IMG/VR virus record: IMGVR_UViG_3300034061_002761
Coordinates: 1-41,798 of that record
Length of the DNA stretch: 41,798 nucleotides
Strand: one strand, 5' to 3'
From: a virus
Positions 9,268 to 17,375 of this stretch are shown here, one piece after another. Numbering within the stretch: the stretch's first letter is position 1; each line of letters starts with the position of its first letter. The notes under the pieces are model-generated. The model was not told the DNA's origin. It searched no databases and saw only the letters and a program-made list of their open reading frames with translations. Both the position numbers and the translations under genes were made by a program.

Positions 9268-9615
9268 ATGGGCATCGTCACAGTGGACCCGGCGAAGAAG
9301 GCGGAGATCGACCGCAAGGCTGCGCTGCGTGATGCGGATGCGTGGTTCTCTGGCGAGGTCGCCAGGGGGTACGAAACCGAAGACGGATGGAAACTTGGCC
9401 TGTCGGAGTCCGATGTGACGCTCCTCACCGGGCAGTTTGTGCTGGCAAAAGAGGCGGCTGCGGTTGACCTTCCGCTGCCGCCCGTGATCGACACCGATGG
9501 CGTTGTTCACCAGTTGACTCTTGCGGAACTGACCGCACTGATGCTGGGCTACGGCGCACATCGCGCCGCCCTGTCTTCGGAATACGCAGCGCGCAAGGCC
9601 GCTATTGAGGTGTAA
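9268..9615 (+). CDS. Fibre-assembly-like protein, DUF4376-like (115 aa)
   Basis: The ATG at 9268 is chosen because AGGAGGGA lies eight bases before it; the longer frame from 9175 runs back through the preceding gene. The C-terminal half (LPPVIDTDGVVHQLTLAEL followed by TALMLGYGAHRAAL) resembles the DUF4376 domain found at the end of phage fibre and fibre-assembly proteins. The helical start (DPAKKAEIDRKAALRDADAW) is typical of such chaperone-like proteins. The assignment is from memory of the pattern and moderate. Confidence 0.65.
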   Translation: MGIVTVDPAKKAEIDRKAALRDADAWFSGEVARGYETEDGWKLGLSESDVTLLTGQFVLAKEAAAVDLPLPPVIDTDGVVHQLTLAELTALMLGYGAHRAALSSEYAARKAAIEV

Positions 9616-9618
9616 CCA

Positions 9619-10122
9619 ATGGCGATCTTCAAGCAACGGCGCGGTACTGCCGCCGCACTAGCCGCTGCGAACGAGACGCCAGCGGCTGGGCAGATCATCG
9701 TTGAGACGGACACCAACCGGATCAAGGTTGGTGACGGCGTGACGGCGTGGAACTCGCTGGGCTACCTCAACAACGACATAGTCGTTAGCGACGTTACAGG
9801 CTTGCAGGCCGCTCTCGACGGCAAGCAGCCAGTCGGCAGTTACGCCTCGCTCGTGCATGCGCATGACGTTGGCGCGATCAGTGGATTGCAGTCGGCACTG
9901 GAAGGCAAGGCCGCACTCGTCCACACGCACACGGTATCCGCTCTCACTGACGCTGGCACAGCGGCCACGCGAGACGTTCCTGCGGTGGGCAACGCAACAA
10001 CCACACAGGTGGTGATCGGGTCCGACACTAGGCTATCCGATCAGCGGGTTCCGACTGACGGCAGTGTCACGTTCGCGAAGTTGTCTTCCACGCTGAAGAT
10101 TGATGGAGGCACTGTCTCCTAA
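9619..10122 (+). CDS. Fibre protein with tropism-determinant-like N-terminus (167 aa)
   Basis: The first 50 residues (FKQRRGTAAALAAANETP, then IIVETDTNRIKVGDGVTAW) match the N-terminal virion-binding domain pattern of the major tropism determinant and many fibre proteins. After it come two copies of a beta/turn repeat (VTGLQAALDGKQPVGSYASLVHAHD; ISGLQSALEGKAALVHTHT). The next gene begins with the same domain, so the pair is duplicated. It overlaps the next gene by one base (TAATG). Confidence 0.75.
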   Translation: MAIFKQRRGTAAALAAANETPAAGQIIVETDTNRIKVGDGVTAWNSLGYLNNDIVVSDVTGLQAALDGKQPVGSYASLVHAHDVGAISGLQSALEGKAALVHTHTVSALTDAGTAATRDVPAVGNATTTQVVIGSDTRLSDQRVPTDGSVTFAKLSSTLKIDGGTVS

Positions 10123-11303
10123 TGCCACCCATTGTCCAGCACCGTCGCGGCACGTTTGCCGCCCTCACCGCAGCGAACGAGACGCCGTCCGCCGGGGAGA
10201 TTTATTTTGAGACTGACACGAACAAACTGAAGGTTGGCGACGGCACAGCGTCGTACAACCTCCTGCCGTACATCGTCAGCGGTTCCGGCGGTGGAGGGGG
10301 AAGCGGCTCCGCCGCCAACAGCATCCTCAACTCGCTGGCGTTCAACGGCTCGACAACGACGTTTAGCCTAGTTTCTGGCTCCACCGCCGTTACGCCAGCC
10401 AACGCCGCCTCGCTTTTGATCGTACTCAACGGAGTTGTCCAGCAACCGGGAGTTGCCTACACGGTCAGCGGGTCGCAAATCGTTTTTCTGTCGGCCCCTG
10501 CCGCAACGGACACGTTCTTCGGCGTCCACCTTGCTGGCGGCAGCGGGCCAGACGCGACCACCAGCGTCAAGGGCGTTGTCATCGTCGGCACCGGACTCTC
10601 TGTGTCGAGCGGCACAGTGTCTGTGGCCTACGGAACTTCCAGCACGACGGCATGCGTTGGGAATGACAGCAGACTTTCTGATAGCCGCTCTCCACTTTCG
10701 CATGCCCACGGCAACATCACGAACGCCGGTGCCATCGGCTCAACGAGCGGGCGAATCGTTGTCACTACCACCAGCGGAGTGCTGACCACTGCGGCGTCAA
10801 TCTCGACATCTCAGGTGAGTGGCCTCGGAACACTGGCAACGCAGAGCGGCACGTTCTCGGGGACTTCAAGCGGTACTAATACCGGCGACCAGACGATTCA
10901 ACTCACGGGCGACGTTACCGGCAGCGGCACTGGATCGTTTGCGGCAACGCTCTCGACCACGGGTGTGGCGGCTGGCACCTACACCAGCGTGACAGTCGAT
11001 GCCAAGGGCCGCGTGACGGCTGGATCAAATCCTGCCATCTCCTACTCGACGCTCGCTGGAGTACCCAGCACCTTCGCCCCGTCATCGCACACGCACACTC
11101 TTTCGGACCTCGCCCAAAGCGGCGCGACCACCGGACAGGTCGCCCAGTGGGATGGAACCGCATGGGTGGCCGCGACCGTTTCGAGCGGATCGTCATCTGC
11201 ATCGTCGCTCACAAACGGCACACTTGCTGACGAGCGACTGTCGGCCAATGCCCAACAGGCGATCACCAATTTGCTCCACCCGTTCCTCCTAGCCGGAATG
11301 TAG
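10122..11303 (+). CDS. Fibre protein, paralogue of the preceding gene at its N-terminus (393 aa)
   Basis: Residues 1-48 (VQHRRGTFAALTAANETP, then IYFETDTNKLKVGDGTASY) repeat the domain seen in the previous protein. A glycine/serine linker (GSGGGGGSGSA) follows, then Ser/Thr/Gly-rich repetitive sequence typical of beta-helical fibre shafts (GTLATQSGTFSGTSSGTNTG, SVTVDAKGRVTAGSNPA). Late residues carry the AHSHTHTL-type motif found in many fibres (SSHTHTLSDLAQSGATTGQ). The likely role is host attachment. Confidence 0.8.
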   Translation: MPPIVQHRRGTFAALTAANETPSAGEIYFETDTNKLKVGDGTASYNLLPYIVSGSGGGGGSGSAANSILNSLAFNGSTTTFSLVSGSTAVTPANAASLLIVLNGVVQQPGVAYTVSGSQIVFLSAPAATDTFFGVHLAGGSGPDATTSVKGVVIVGTGLSVSSGTVSVAYGTSSTTACVGNDSRLSDSRSPLSHAHGNITNAGAIGSTSGRIVVTTTSGVLTTAASISTSQVSGLGTLATQSGTFSGTSSGTNTGDQTIQLTGDVTGSGTGSFAATLSTTGVAAGTYTSVTVDAKGRVTAGSNPAISYSTLAGVPSTFAPSSHTHTLSDLAQSGATTGQVAQWDGTAWVAATVSSGSSSASSLTNGTLADERLSANAQQAITNLLHPFLLAGM

Positions 11304-11304
11304 A

Positions 11305-11628
11305 ATGCCAGCCAATTACAAAGTGCTGGGGCAGTCGGCCCCCGCCTCTAACACGCTGACCTCGCTGTACACGGTCCCTGCCTCCACGCAGGCATGTTGC
11401 TCGACCATCGCGATCTGCAACTTGGGTGTCAGTTGCACCTACCGGGTGGCGGTTCGCCCTGCGGGTGCCGCGATCAGCAACCAGCACTACCTCGTCTGGG
11501 ATGCCTCGGTTAACGCTGCCGACAGCGTACTGCTGACATTGGGCATTTCGTTGGCCGCGACAGATGTTGTCAGTGTGCAGGCCAGCGGCACCGTGGCGTT
11601 CAGCCTGTTTGGCTCGGAGATCACCTAA
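11305..11628 (+). CDS. Small beta-rich tail protein (107 aa)
   Basis: The sequence YKVLGQSAPASNTLTSLYTVP, followed by alternating hydrophobic strands (STIAICNLGVSCTYRVAVRP, LGISLAATDVVSVQASG), looks like a single beta-sandwich. Similar small proteins occur beside fibre genes in many phages, with no proven function. It starts one base after the preceding stop and overlaps the next gene by one base (TAATG). Confidence 0.75.
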   Translation: MPANYKVLGQSAPASNTLTSLYTVPASTQACCSTIAICNLGVSCTYRVAVRPAGAAISNQHYLVWDASVNAADSVLLTLGISLAATDVVSVQASGTVAFSLFGSEIT

Positions 11629-13274
11629 TGTCTGCGATCCAAGCGCAGGGCGGTGGGCGCGCCAGCAAGCGCAACGTCAACCAGACGGCATCAGCGTCAG
11701 CCAGCACAGCGGTGCCAGCACCGTGGGTGCGGCCAGCCGATTGGATCGCGCTGCCAGACGTTACCGGACTGCAACGGTTCGTGGGCATTCACCGAATTGA
11801 TCCAGAGGCGAACTTTGTCGCCCTCACTGCCGCAGGCGCATACACAGTGGATTGGGGCGACGGCACCACGACGAACCACGCCACCGGCACCACGGCGCAG
11901 CGGCAGTATGACTATTCCACAATCAGCAGCGCAGGCGAATCAACGCTTGGCTATCGCCATGTTCTGATTCAGGTGTACCCGCAATCCGGCCAGAATCTGA
12001 CCAGCCTTAATCTTCAAGTGCGACACAATCAATCTGGCATTTCCGCATACGCAACCGGGTGGCTCGACATTGCGATCAATAGCAGCAACCTCACCTCGCT
12101 GACGATCTCCAGTTCCACACTAGGACACCCATACCTACAGCAAGTCGCGATTGGTCAGCATGCGATTACCAATGCGACTTCCCTGTTCGCGTGGTGTCCA
12201 GCCCTGCAATCGGTGCCGCTGTTCAACACAGCAAACATCACCAACATGAGCAACATGTTTCAAAGTTGCTCCTCACTGCAATCGGTTCCGTTTTTCAACA
12301 CTGCGTCCTGCACGAACATGTCTGCCATGTTCGGATCGTGCCGTCGCCTGCTCTCTGTGCCGTCGTTCAGTACCGCGGCAGCGACGAACATGTCCTCAAT
12401 GTTCACTAACTGCATGTCGTTGCAGTCGGCTCCGTTTATGAACACCTCGGCAGCGACGAACATGTCCTCAATGTTCAACAACTGCGTGTCGCTGCAGTCG
12501 GTTCCGCACTACAACACGGCGGCCTGCACGAACATGCAATCAATGTTGTCAGGCTGCTATTCGCTGCTCACGGTGCCGCCGTTCAACACTGCGGCCTGCA
12601 CGAACATGAGTTCAATGTTCTTTGCTTCATCTGCGCTCACGACCGTCCCGTTTTTCAACACGGCAAACGTCACCAACATGGCTGGCATGTTTAACCAGTG
12701 CCACTCGCTGGTGTCGGTTCCGCTGTTCAGCACAGCAGCGGTTACGGACATGAGCAACATGTTTCGGCTGTGCTACTCGTTGACCACCGTTCCGCTGTTC
12801 AGCACAGCAGCCGCCCAGAACACCAGCAGCATGTTTTCTGGATGCACTGCACTGACCTCTGTTCCTCAGTTCAATCTCGCGGCCTGCACAAATGCGAACA
12901 ACATGTTTGTGGGTTGCACTGCGCTGGCCACGGTTCCGCTGTTTAACCTCTCGGCCTGCACGAACATGACCGCCCTGTTTAGCGGATGCACAGCACTGGC
13001 AAGCGTGCCTGCGCTCGTCACCTCCGCAGTGACGAGCGGAAACTTTGCGACGATGTTCGCCACATGCACCGCACTCTCCTCCGCGCCCCTGTCAGGCACC
13101 AACCAGAGCATCAGTTATTCGGGTTGCAAACTCAGCGGCACCGCGCTCAATGCGATCTACACGGGACTCTCGTCAAGCGGTGCTGGGAAAACGATCACGG
13201 TGACAGGAAACTACGGCACTGCCACACACACCACCTCTATAGCCACAGCCAAGGGGTGGACCGTAACGGTCTAG
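11628..13274 (+). CDS. Tail protein with BspA/DUF285-type leucine-rich repeats (548 aa)
   Basis: Residues about 50-180 look like a beta domain (ANFVALTAAGAYTVDWGDGT is the core of a PKD-like fold). Residues about 186-485 are roughly twelve tandem 24-residue repeats of the form MFxxCxSLxSVPxFNTAxxTNMSx, which is the DUF285/BspA-like repeat known from bacterial surface proteins. A separate C-terminal cap follows (SGTALNAIYTGLSSSGAG). The repeat face would form an elongated solenoid, well suited to binding a host surface molecule. Units differ mainly at solvent-exposed positions. The place among fibre genes supports a receptor-binding role, which is inferred. Confidence 0.8.
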   Translation: MSAIQAQGGGRASKRNVNQTASASASTAVPAPWVRPADWIALPDVTGLQRFVGIHRIDPEANFVALTAAGAYTVDWGDGTTTNHATGTTAQRQYDYSTISSAGESTLGYRHVLIQVYPQSGQNLTSLNLQVRHNQSGISAYATGWLDIAINSSNLTSLTISSSTLGHPYLQQVAIGQHAITNATSLFAWCPALQSVPLFNTANITNMSNMFQSCSSLQSVPFFNTASCTNMSAMFGSCRRLLSVPSFSTAAATNMSSMFTNCMSLQSAPFMNTSAATNMSSMFNNCVSLQSVPHYNTAACTNMQSMLSGCYSLLTVPPFNTAACTNMSSMFFASSALTTVPFFNTANVTNMAGMFNQCHSLVSVPLFSTAAVTDMSNMFRLCYSLTTVPLFSTAAAQNTSSMFSGCTALTSVPQFNLAACTNANNMFVGCTALATVPLFNLSACTNMTALFSGCTALASVPALVTSAVTSGNFATMFATCTALSSAPLSGTNQSISYSGCKLSGTALNAIYTGLSSSGAGKTITVTGNYGTATHTTSIATAKGWTVTV

Positions 13275-13278
13275 CACC

Positions 13279-13491
13279 ATGCCTTTCTGCAAGATCGACG
13301 CTATCGGCGATTTCTTCGTGGCACCGACTGCGGTCTACGCACCGGGGTTCACGCTCCTCGCAGAATCCCACGCCTCATACCAGTACCCCGTCGATGGCTG
13401 GTATTGGTTCGACAGCGAGGGGCAAGCCCGCGAGGTATTCGGCCTGCCACCGGCACCGCCGCCACCAGTTGAGACAGAGGAGCCGCAATGA
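13279..13491 (+). CDS. Small proline-tailed protein (70 aa)
   Basis: Unknown family. It has a short folded part (FCKIDAIGDFFVAPTAVYAPG, then VDGWYWFDSEGQAREVFGL) and a Pro-rich acidic end (PPAPPPPVETEEPQ). The stop overlaps the next fibre gene start by four bases (ATGA). Its aromatic, compact sequence and its place between two adsorption proteins suggest a small fibre accessory protein. Confidence 0.65.
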   Translation: MPFCKIDAIGDFFVAPTAVYAPGFTLLAESHASYQYPVDGWYWFDSEGQAREVFGLPPAPPPPVETEEPQ

Positions 13492-14864
13492 CACGCACCC
13501 GAATCACACTCGATGGTCTGGCAGACCAGAGCGTCACCACCGCCAAGATCGCTGACGCCTCGATCACCACCGCCAAGATCGCCGCCGGTGCAGTTGTCGA
13601 AGCGGATTTGGCGAGTGCCAGCGTCACCTACGCCAAGATGCAGAACGTCGCTGGCGACCGCTTGCTTGGGAGATCGAGCGGCACAGCCGGTGTCTGCGAG
13701 GAGATTGTCTGCACATCCGCAGGGAGGGCGTTGCTCGATGACGCCAGTGCCGCCGACCAGCGCACCACGCTGGGGCTTGGATCGATCAACGATGTGTCTG
13801 GGAACGTGGGCATCGGGACCGCAAGCCCCTCTTGGCGATTGCACTTGTACCACTACACAGCCGACTGCGTGGCAATCGTGCAGGGGCGCGGCGTCCCGTT
13901 CGGCGGCACTGGCAAGGCCGCGATGCAACTCGACGTTGACGGCCACGGTGGATTTGCCCTCCAAGTGGACGCGACCAGTGGAACGCGATTATTCCGGCTC
14001 CGCAGCAACGGCGGATATGGAGCGGGGGATTTCGATTGTCTTGTCGTGTCCCCAACTGGGCGAGTGGGAGTAGGCAACTCTAGCCCGCAAAATGTCCTCC
14101 ACGTTGATTCATCTGCCAGTTTCTCCCCGCTCACAGTCGGCGGCAGCGATGCCGTGGGTGGCATTGAATTTCGCAACACCGGAGCAACGCTTGGCTATAT
14201 CCATTACGACACCACGCCCAGCATGATCTTCCACGTTGCCGCATCGGAAAAGATGCGAATCTTGACCAACGGAAACGTGGGCATTGGCACTTCCGCACCG
14301 GCGACCAACCTCCACATTGTGGAAGCCACTCGACCGGACATTCGACTCAGCGGTGCGGGGCCGACGCTCGATGTGTTCACCACCACGGCAGCGGCCTATG
14401 TCGGCACAACCACCAGCCACACAATCGCCGTGCGGACAAACAACGTGGACAGATGGGCGATTGACGCGAACGGCAATTTCTCATCCACGACACAGGGCGG
14501 CACGACACTCCTGCCCCAATTCCAGTGCCGCGCGTGGGTGGCGTTCAACGGAACCGCCGACAGCGATGGCATTGCATCAAGCGCAACCACGCCACGGTTC
14601 ATTCGCGCCAGCGGGAACGTGACAAGCGTCACGAGAAACGCCACGGGCGACTACTCCATTGCGTTCAACAACGCGATGCCAGACGCAGAATACTGCTGTG
14701 TTGGCACCTGCGGAACAGGGGCAGTTGGACACACGATTGCGGTGCTTCGCCACGGCCTGTCCTCCACCACCGCCGTGCGCGTCACCACGATTTTTGGTAA
14801 CAGCACGACCACCACTGGCGTTGCGCTGGAAGCGACCTACGGCCATGTCGCGATCTTTCGTTAA
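13488..14864 (+). CDS. Tail fibre protein, shares end modules with the fibre at 8049 (458 aa)
   Basis: The N-terminal repeats DQSVTTAKIADASITTAKIA are typical of fibre attachment regions. They lead into YAKMQNVAGDRLLGRS, matching the fibre at 8049. Two GNVGIGT motifs (about residues 105 and 263) mark fibre segments commonly seen before intramolecular-chaperone-type or tip domains. The last 120 residues (TLLPQFQCRAWVAF to VAIFR) match the end of the 8049 protein. The two proteins may therefore form fibres with a common base and tip but different shafts, or compete for one site on the particle. Confidence 0.8.
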   Translation: MTRTRITLDGLADQSVTTAKIADASITTAKIAAGAVVEADLASASVTYAKMQNVAGDRLLGRSSGTAGVCEEIVCTSAGRALLDDASAADQRTTLGLGSINDVSGNVGIGTASPSWRLHLYHYTADCVAIVQGRGVPFGGTGKAAMQLDVDGHGGFALQVDATSGTRLFRLRSNGGYGAGDFDCLVVSPTGRVGVGNSSPQNVLHVDSSASFSPLTVGGSDAVGGIEFRNTGATLGYIHYDTTPSMIFHVAASEKMRILTNGNVGIGTSAPATNLHIVEATRPDIRLSGAGPTLDVFTTTAAAYVGTTTSHTIAVRTNNVDRWAIDANGNFSSTTQGGTTLLPQFQCRAWVAFNGTADSDGIASSATTPRFIRASGNVTSVTRNATGDYSIAFNNAMPDAEYCCVGTCGTGAVGHTIAVLRHGLSSTTAVRVTTIFGNSTTTTGVALEATYGHVAIFR

Positions 14865-14895
14865 TGCCCATAAACGAGGGTAGGAGACACGGCCC

Positions 14896-16464
14896 ATGGC
14901 AGAAGCCCAAAATTACCTCGCGGAACTGAATGCGGCACGGCAGCGGGCGCGTGGGGCCGTCCGCAGCCGGATCGACCAGATCATCGATCCCATGCAGAGC
15001 GCGGCAGAGATGGACCGCCTGCAAGGCACGAGCGTGATGCAGACCACGGGTCAGGTAGACCCCGGCGTCCAAGGCGTATTCCGGCTGGCTGGTGGTGGCG
15101 GCGGCTCTGCTCCAGTACGCACCGCAGTAGGCGGCGGCGAGGCTCCGATCACTGCCACGGCTGGCCCGCTCCAGCGGCTCTTCGGCGGCGGCGGGCAGAC
15201 TGTTGTCAGTCAGCCCGCGCAGTCCACCGGGCAGTGCCAGATCATCAACGGGCGGCGGGTCTGCCCCGGCTCGTCGCAAGCCACCGTTGTCCCGCAGGAA
15301 TCTATGGGAAGCACGGTGGAGTACTCCGCCCCTGTAGCCACGACGGTGGGCCAGTACGCACCTATTGAGTACGCGACCAATCCCAACGCGATGGACCCCA
15401 GTTACCTTTTCTCGCGCGCCCTCCAGCAAGGAGATGCGGCGACAGCGTCTCGCGCAGCGGGTAACGCACGTGTATCTGCCATGGAGTCTCGTGCTGCGTC
15501 TGGTGCTGCCGGTCTTGCCGGGGAAGCATTGGCGGCAGAGCAGCGAGACAAGGACCGCGACCTCTCCCGGTACTTGGATGACACTTACAAGGGGCCGCTT
15601 CTGAAGTCGGAGGCTGCGCTGAACTACGTGATGGCCGGGGCGACTCGCAACACATATCCTGTCGGCCAACTCCAAGATCGCGCCCAAATTGCCTCCGAAG
15701 TTTTTCAGGGACGCATGTCGCACAACGACTACGCTGACCTTGTCGTTCGCCAGCATGCTGCATCCGCTGGGTTCTCCGACGAAACGAAGGACCGCAAGCG
15801 TTCCGTGCAGCCCAACCCTGCGATTACGGGAGAAGGAAAGTTGGAGCAAGTGCGGAAGGACGCACTTCGCGAAATCAGTACCGGCTCGATCATGTATGGA
15901 CTTATGCAGGCCAATCGCGGACTCCAGCAGTTGGCTGACACACCCGAAGGTCAGTTTCGGCAGATGGATTTGTCCGCGAGTGTGCCTGACTCTATTGGCC
16001 TGTCTCCTGCTCTGTCTGGCATCGCTCGATCTTACGCCGCAAACGGCGCGTTCAAGGGCGACCTATCCTCCGTCGAGCAGTCACTGCGCTCCGACCTCAA
16101 CCGGCTGAACGGGGCAGTGTCGGACTACTTTGCCGATGAGCGAAGGAACGACGCCGACTTCGCTGCACTCCCTGCCGCCCGCCAGCAAGAGGAATTGAAC
16201 GCCGCCAGACAGCGCGGCCTTTCCACTGCCACCGTCATCTTCAACCACGCCAACAATCAGATGCAGGCGTGGTGGGGGCAGTCGCAGCGAGGCGAATTCA
16301 ACGAGGCCGATCCGTACAAGCCGCTTCGTGGTGGAAAGGCAAAGAGCCAAGACGGGTGGTGGCCGAATATGGACTTCTCCACACCCAAGCCGGTGGACAG
16401 CAATGACACCCTTCCGCCACCGAAGCAGCAGGCGGCACCCATTGATGAGGCGAAGCGAACATGA
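14896..16464 (+). CDS. Probable internal/ejected virion protein (522 aa)
   Basis: Starts after a clear AGGAG (14882-14886). The first 200 residues are Ala/Gly/Pro-rich with linkers (GGGGGSAP, LFGGGGQ). Residues about 200-470 are mostly helical and charged (ASGAAGLAGEALAAEQRDKD, LNRLNGAVSDYFADERRN). No catalytic residues are recognised. Its place just before the 1235-aa protein, as in the internal-core gene sets of podoviruses, suggests an ejected or internal core protein, without direct proof. Confidence 0.7.
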   Translation: MAEAQNYLAELNAARQRARGAVRSRIDQIIDPMQSAAEMDRLQGTSVMQTTGQVDPGVQGVFRLAGGGGGSAPVRTAVGGGEAPITATAGPLQRLFGGGGQTVVSQPAQSTGQCQIINGRRVCPGSSQATVVPQESMGSTVEYSAPVATTVGQYAPIEYATNPNAMDPSYLFSRALQQGDAATASRAAGNARVSAMESRAASGAAGLAGEALAAEQRDKDRDLSRYLDDTYKGPLLKSEAALNYVMAGATRNTYPVGQLQDRAQIASEVFQGRMSHNDYADLVVRQHAASAGFSDETKDRKRSVQPNPAITGEGKLEQVRKDALREISTGSIMYGLMQANRGLQQLADTPEGQFRQMDLSASVPDSIGLSPALSGIARSYAANGAFKGDLSSVEQSLRSDLNRLNGAVSDYFADERRNDADFAALPAARQQEELNAARQRGLSTATVIFNHANNQMQAWWGQSQRGEFNEADPYKPLRGGKAKSQDGWWPNMDFSTPKPVDSNDTLPPPKQQAAPIDEAKRT

Positions 16465-16697
16465 GCGCACTTATCCCCGCGTTGATCGAACTGCTGATGA
16501 GCCGCATGCGTGGTGGCGGCGGTGGCGGCGGTGGTGGCGGCGGCGGCGGAGCGGGTCGTGCGCCAATGTCCGAAGCCGACAAGGACGAGAAGTACTGGGA
16601 TCGGGAACTGTTCAAGATGCCAGACCTCGATGATGCAGAACGTGCATCCAATGCCCGCATCCGCGAAATGAACTCCCGCCCAATCCCGAAATTGTAA
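16461..16697 (+). CDS. Small protein with 13-glycine run (78 aa)
   Basis: Unknown family. A short helix (MSALIPALIELLMSRMR) is followed by an uninterrupted run of thirteen glycines, encoded by mixed GGT/GGC/GGA codons, and then a charged helix (MSEADKDEKYWDRELFKMP). The mixed codons argue that the run is kept for the protein rather than being a slippage artefact. It overlaps the preceding gene by four bases and ends three bases before the next. The run probably acts as a flexible hinge between a hydrophobic anchor and a binding helix. Confidence 0.7.
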   Translation: MSALIPALIELLMSRMRGGGGGGGGGGGGGAGRAPMSEADKDEKYWDRELFKMPDLDDAERASNARIREMNSRPIPKL

Positions 16698-16700
16698 GAC

Positions 16701-17375
16701 ATGTTCGGACTTCTTGGCGGTCTACTGGGCGGCGCGATGCGCGGCGCAATAGCGCGACCGCGAGGGGGCGGCGCATTGAGTGGCCTGCTTTCCCAGCGGC
16801 GTTCCGGTGGTGGCGGTGGCAGTCAGCCACGCAACACAGAGCCGATGCAGAGCAAGGCGGCTCCGGCCCCGCAGGAGCAGCAGGAGCAGTCCGGGCAGGA
16901 CAAGCCGCAGGAGCAGCAGCCGGAACCCCAGCAGCAGCCTCCAGAGAAGGCTCCTGTCGAGACGCAGTCCTCGCAGATCGAACTGCCCAAGGTGCAGCAG
17001 CAGGCAACACAGCAAAGCCCCCTGAAGGGTCTGGCTGACGATCCTGTTGCGGCACCCACCCCAACAAAGCGGGCGGACGAGCCAATCCCCGAGCCAGCGC
17101 AGATCGTCAACAAGACGGCAATGCCCACTCCGGTCGCTCGACCAATGGACGAGCAACTTGGCTCCACTCCGACCATGCTCTCGCAGGACGGGGTGCAGAA
17201 CCAACTCATGGACTCTGGCTCCAACCGCCAGATATTTGAGTTCCAAGAGGCCAATCCAGCGAGACAGCCTGACCTTCCGAATCAGACCATGTCGGCGGAC
17301 CAAGGCTACCGCTACCAAGGGCCGACTACTGTCGAGGGCGCGATGCCCGCGCGCAGGTATCGCACGAGGGTTTAA
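16701..17375 (+). CDS. Pro/Gln-rich virion-associated protein (224 aa)
   Basis: The N-terminus MFGLLGGLLGGAMRGAIA is hydrophobic and glycine-rich and could associate with membranes. Residues about 50-130 are strongly Gln/Pro/Glu-rich (QEQQEQSGQDKPQEQQPEPQ) and disordered. The remainder is Pro-rich with few secondary-structure signals. No family recognised. The stop overlaps the start of the 1235-aa gene by one base (TAATG), which suggests coupled translation and a related job. Confidence 0.7.
   Translation: MFGLLGGLLGGAMRGAIARPRGGGALSGLLSQRRSGGGGGSQPRNTEPMQSKAAPAPQEQQEQSGQDKPQEQQPEPQQQPPEKAPVETQSSQIELPKVQQQATQQSPLKGLADDPVAAPTPTKRADEPIPEPAQIVNKTAMPTPVARPMDEQLGSTPTMLSQDGVQNQLMDSGSNRQIFEFQEANPARQPDLPNQTMSADQGYRYQGPTTVEGAMPARRYRTRV

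Noticed and set aside
9619-11303. Diversity-generating retroelement suggested by the tropism-determinant-like domains
   Set aside because: No reverse transcriptase or template repeat is seen in the window; only the N-terminal domain is shared.
12187-13090. Regular 72-base repeats, possible CRISPR or non-coding satellite
   Set aside because: They are coding, 24-residue leucine-rich repeats in one open frame with codon-level variation and no constant repeat/spacer alternation.
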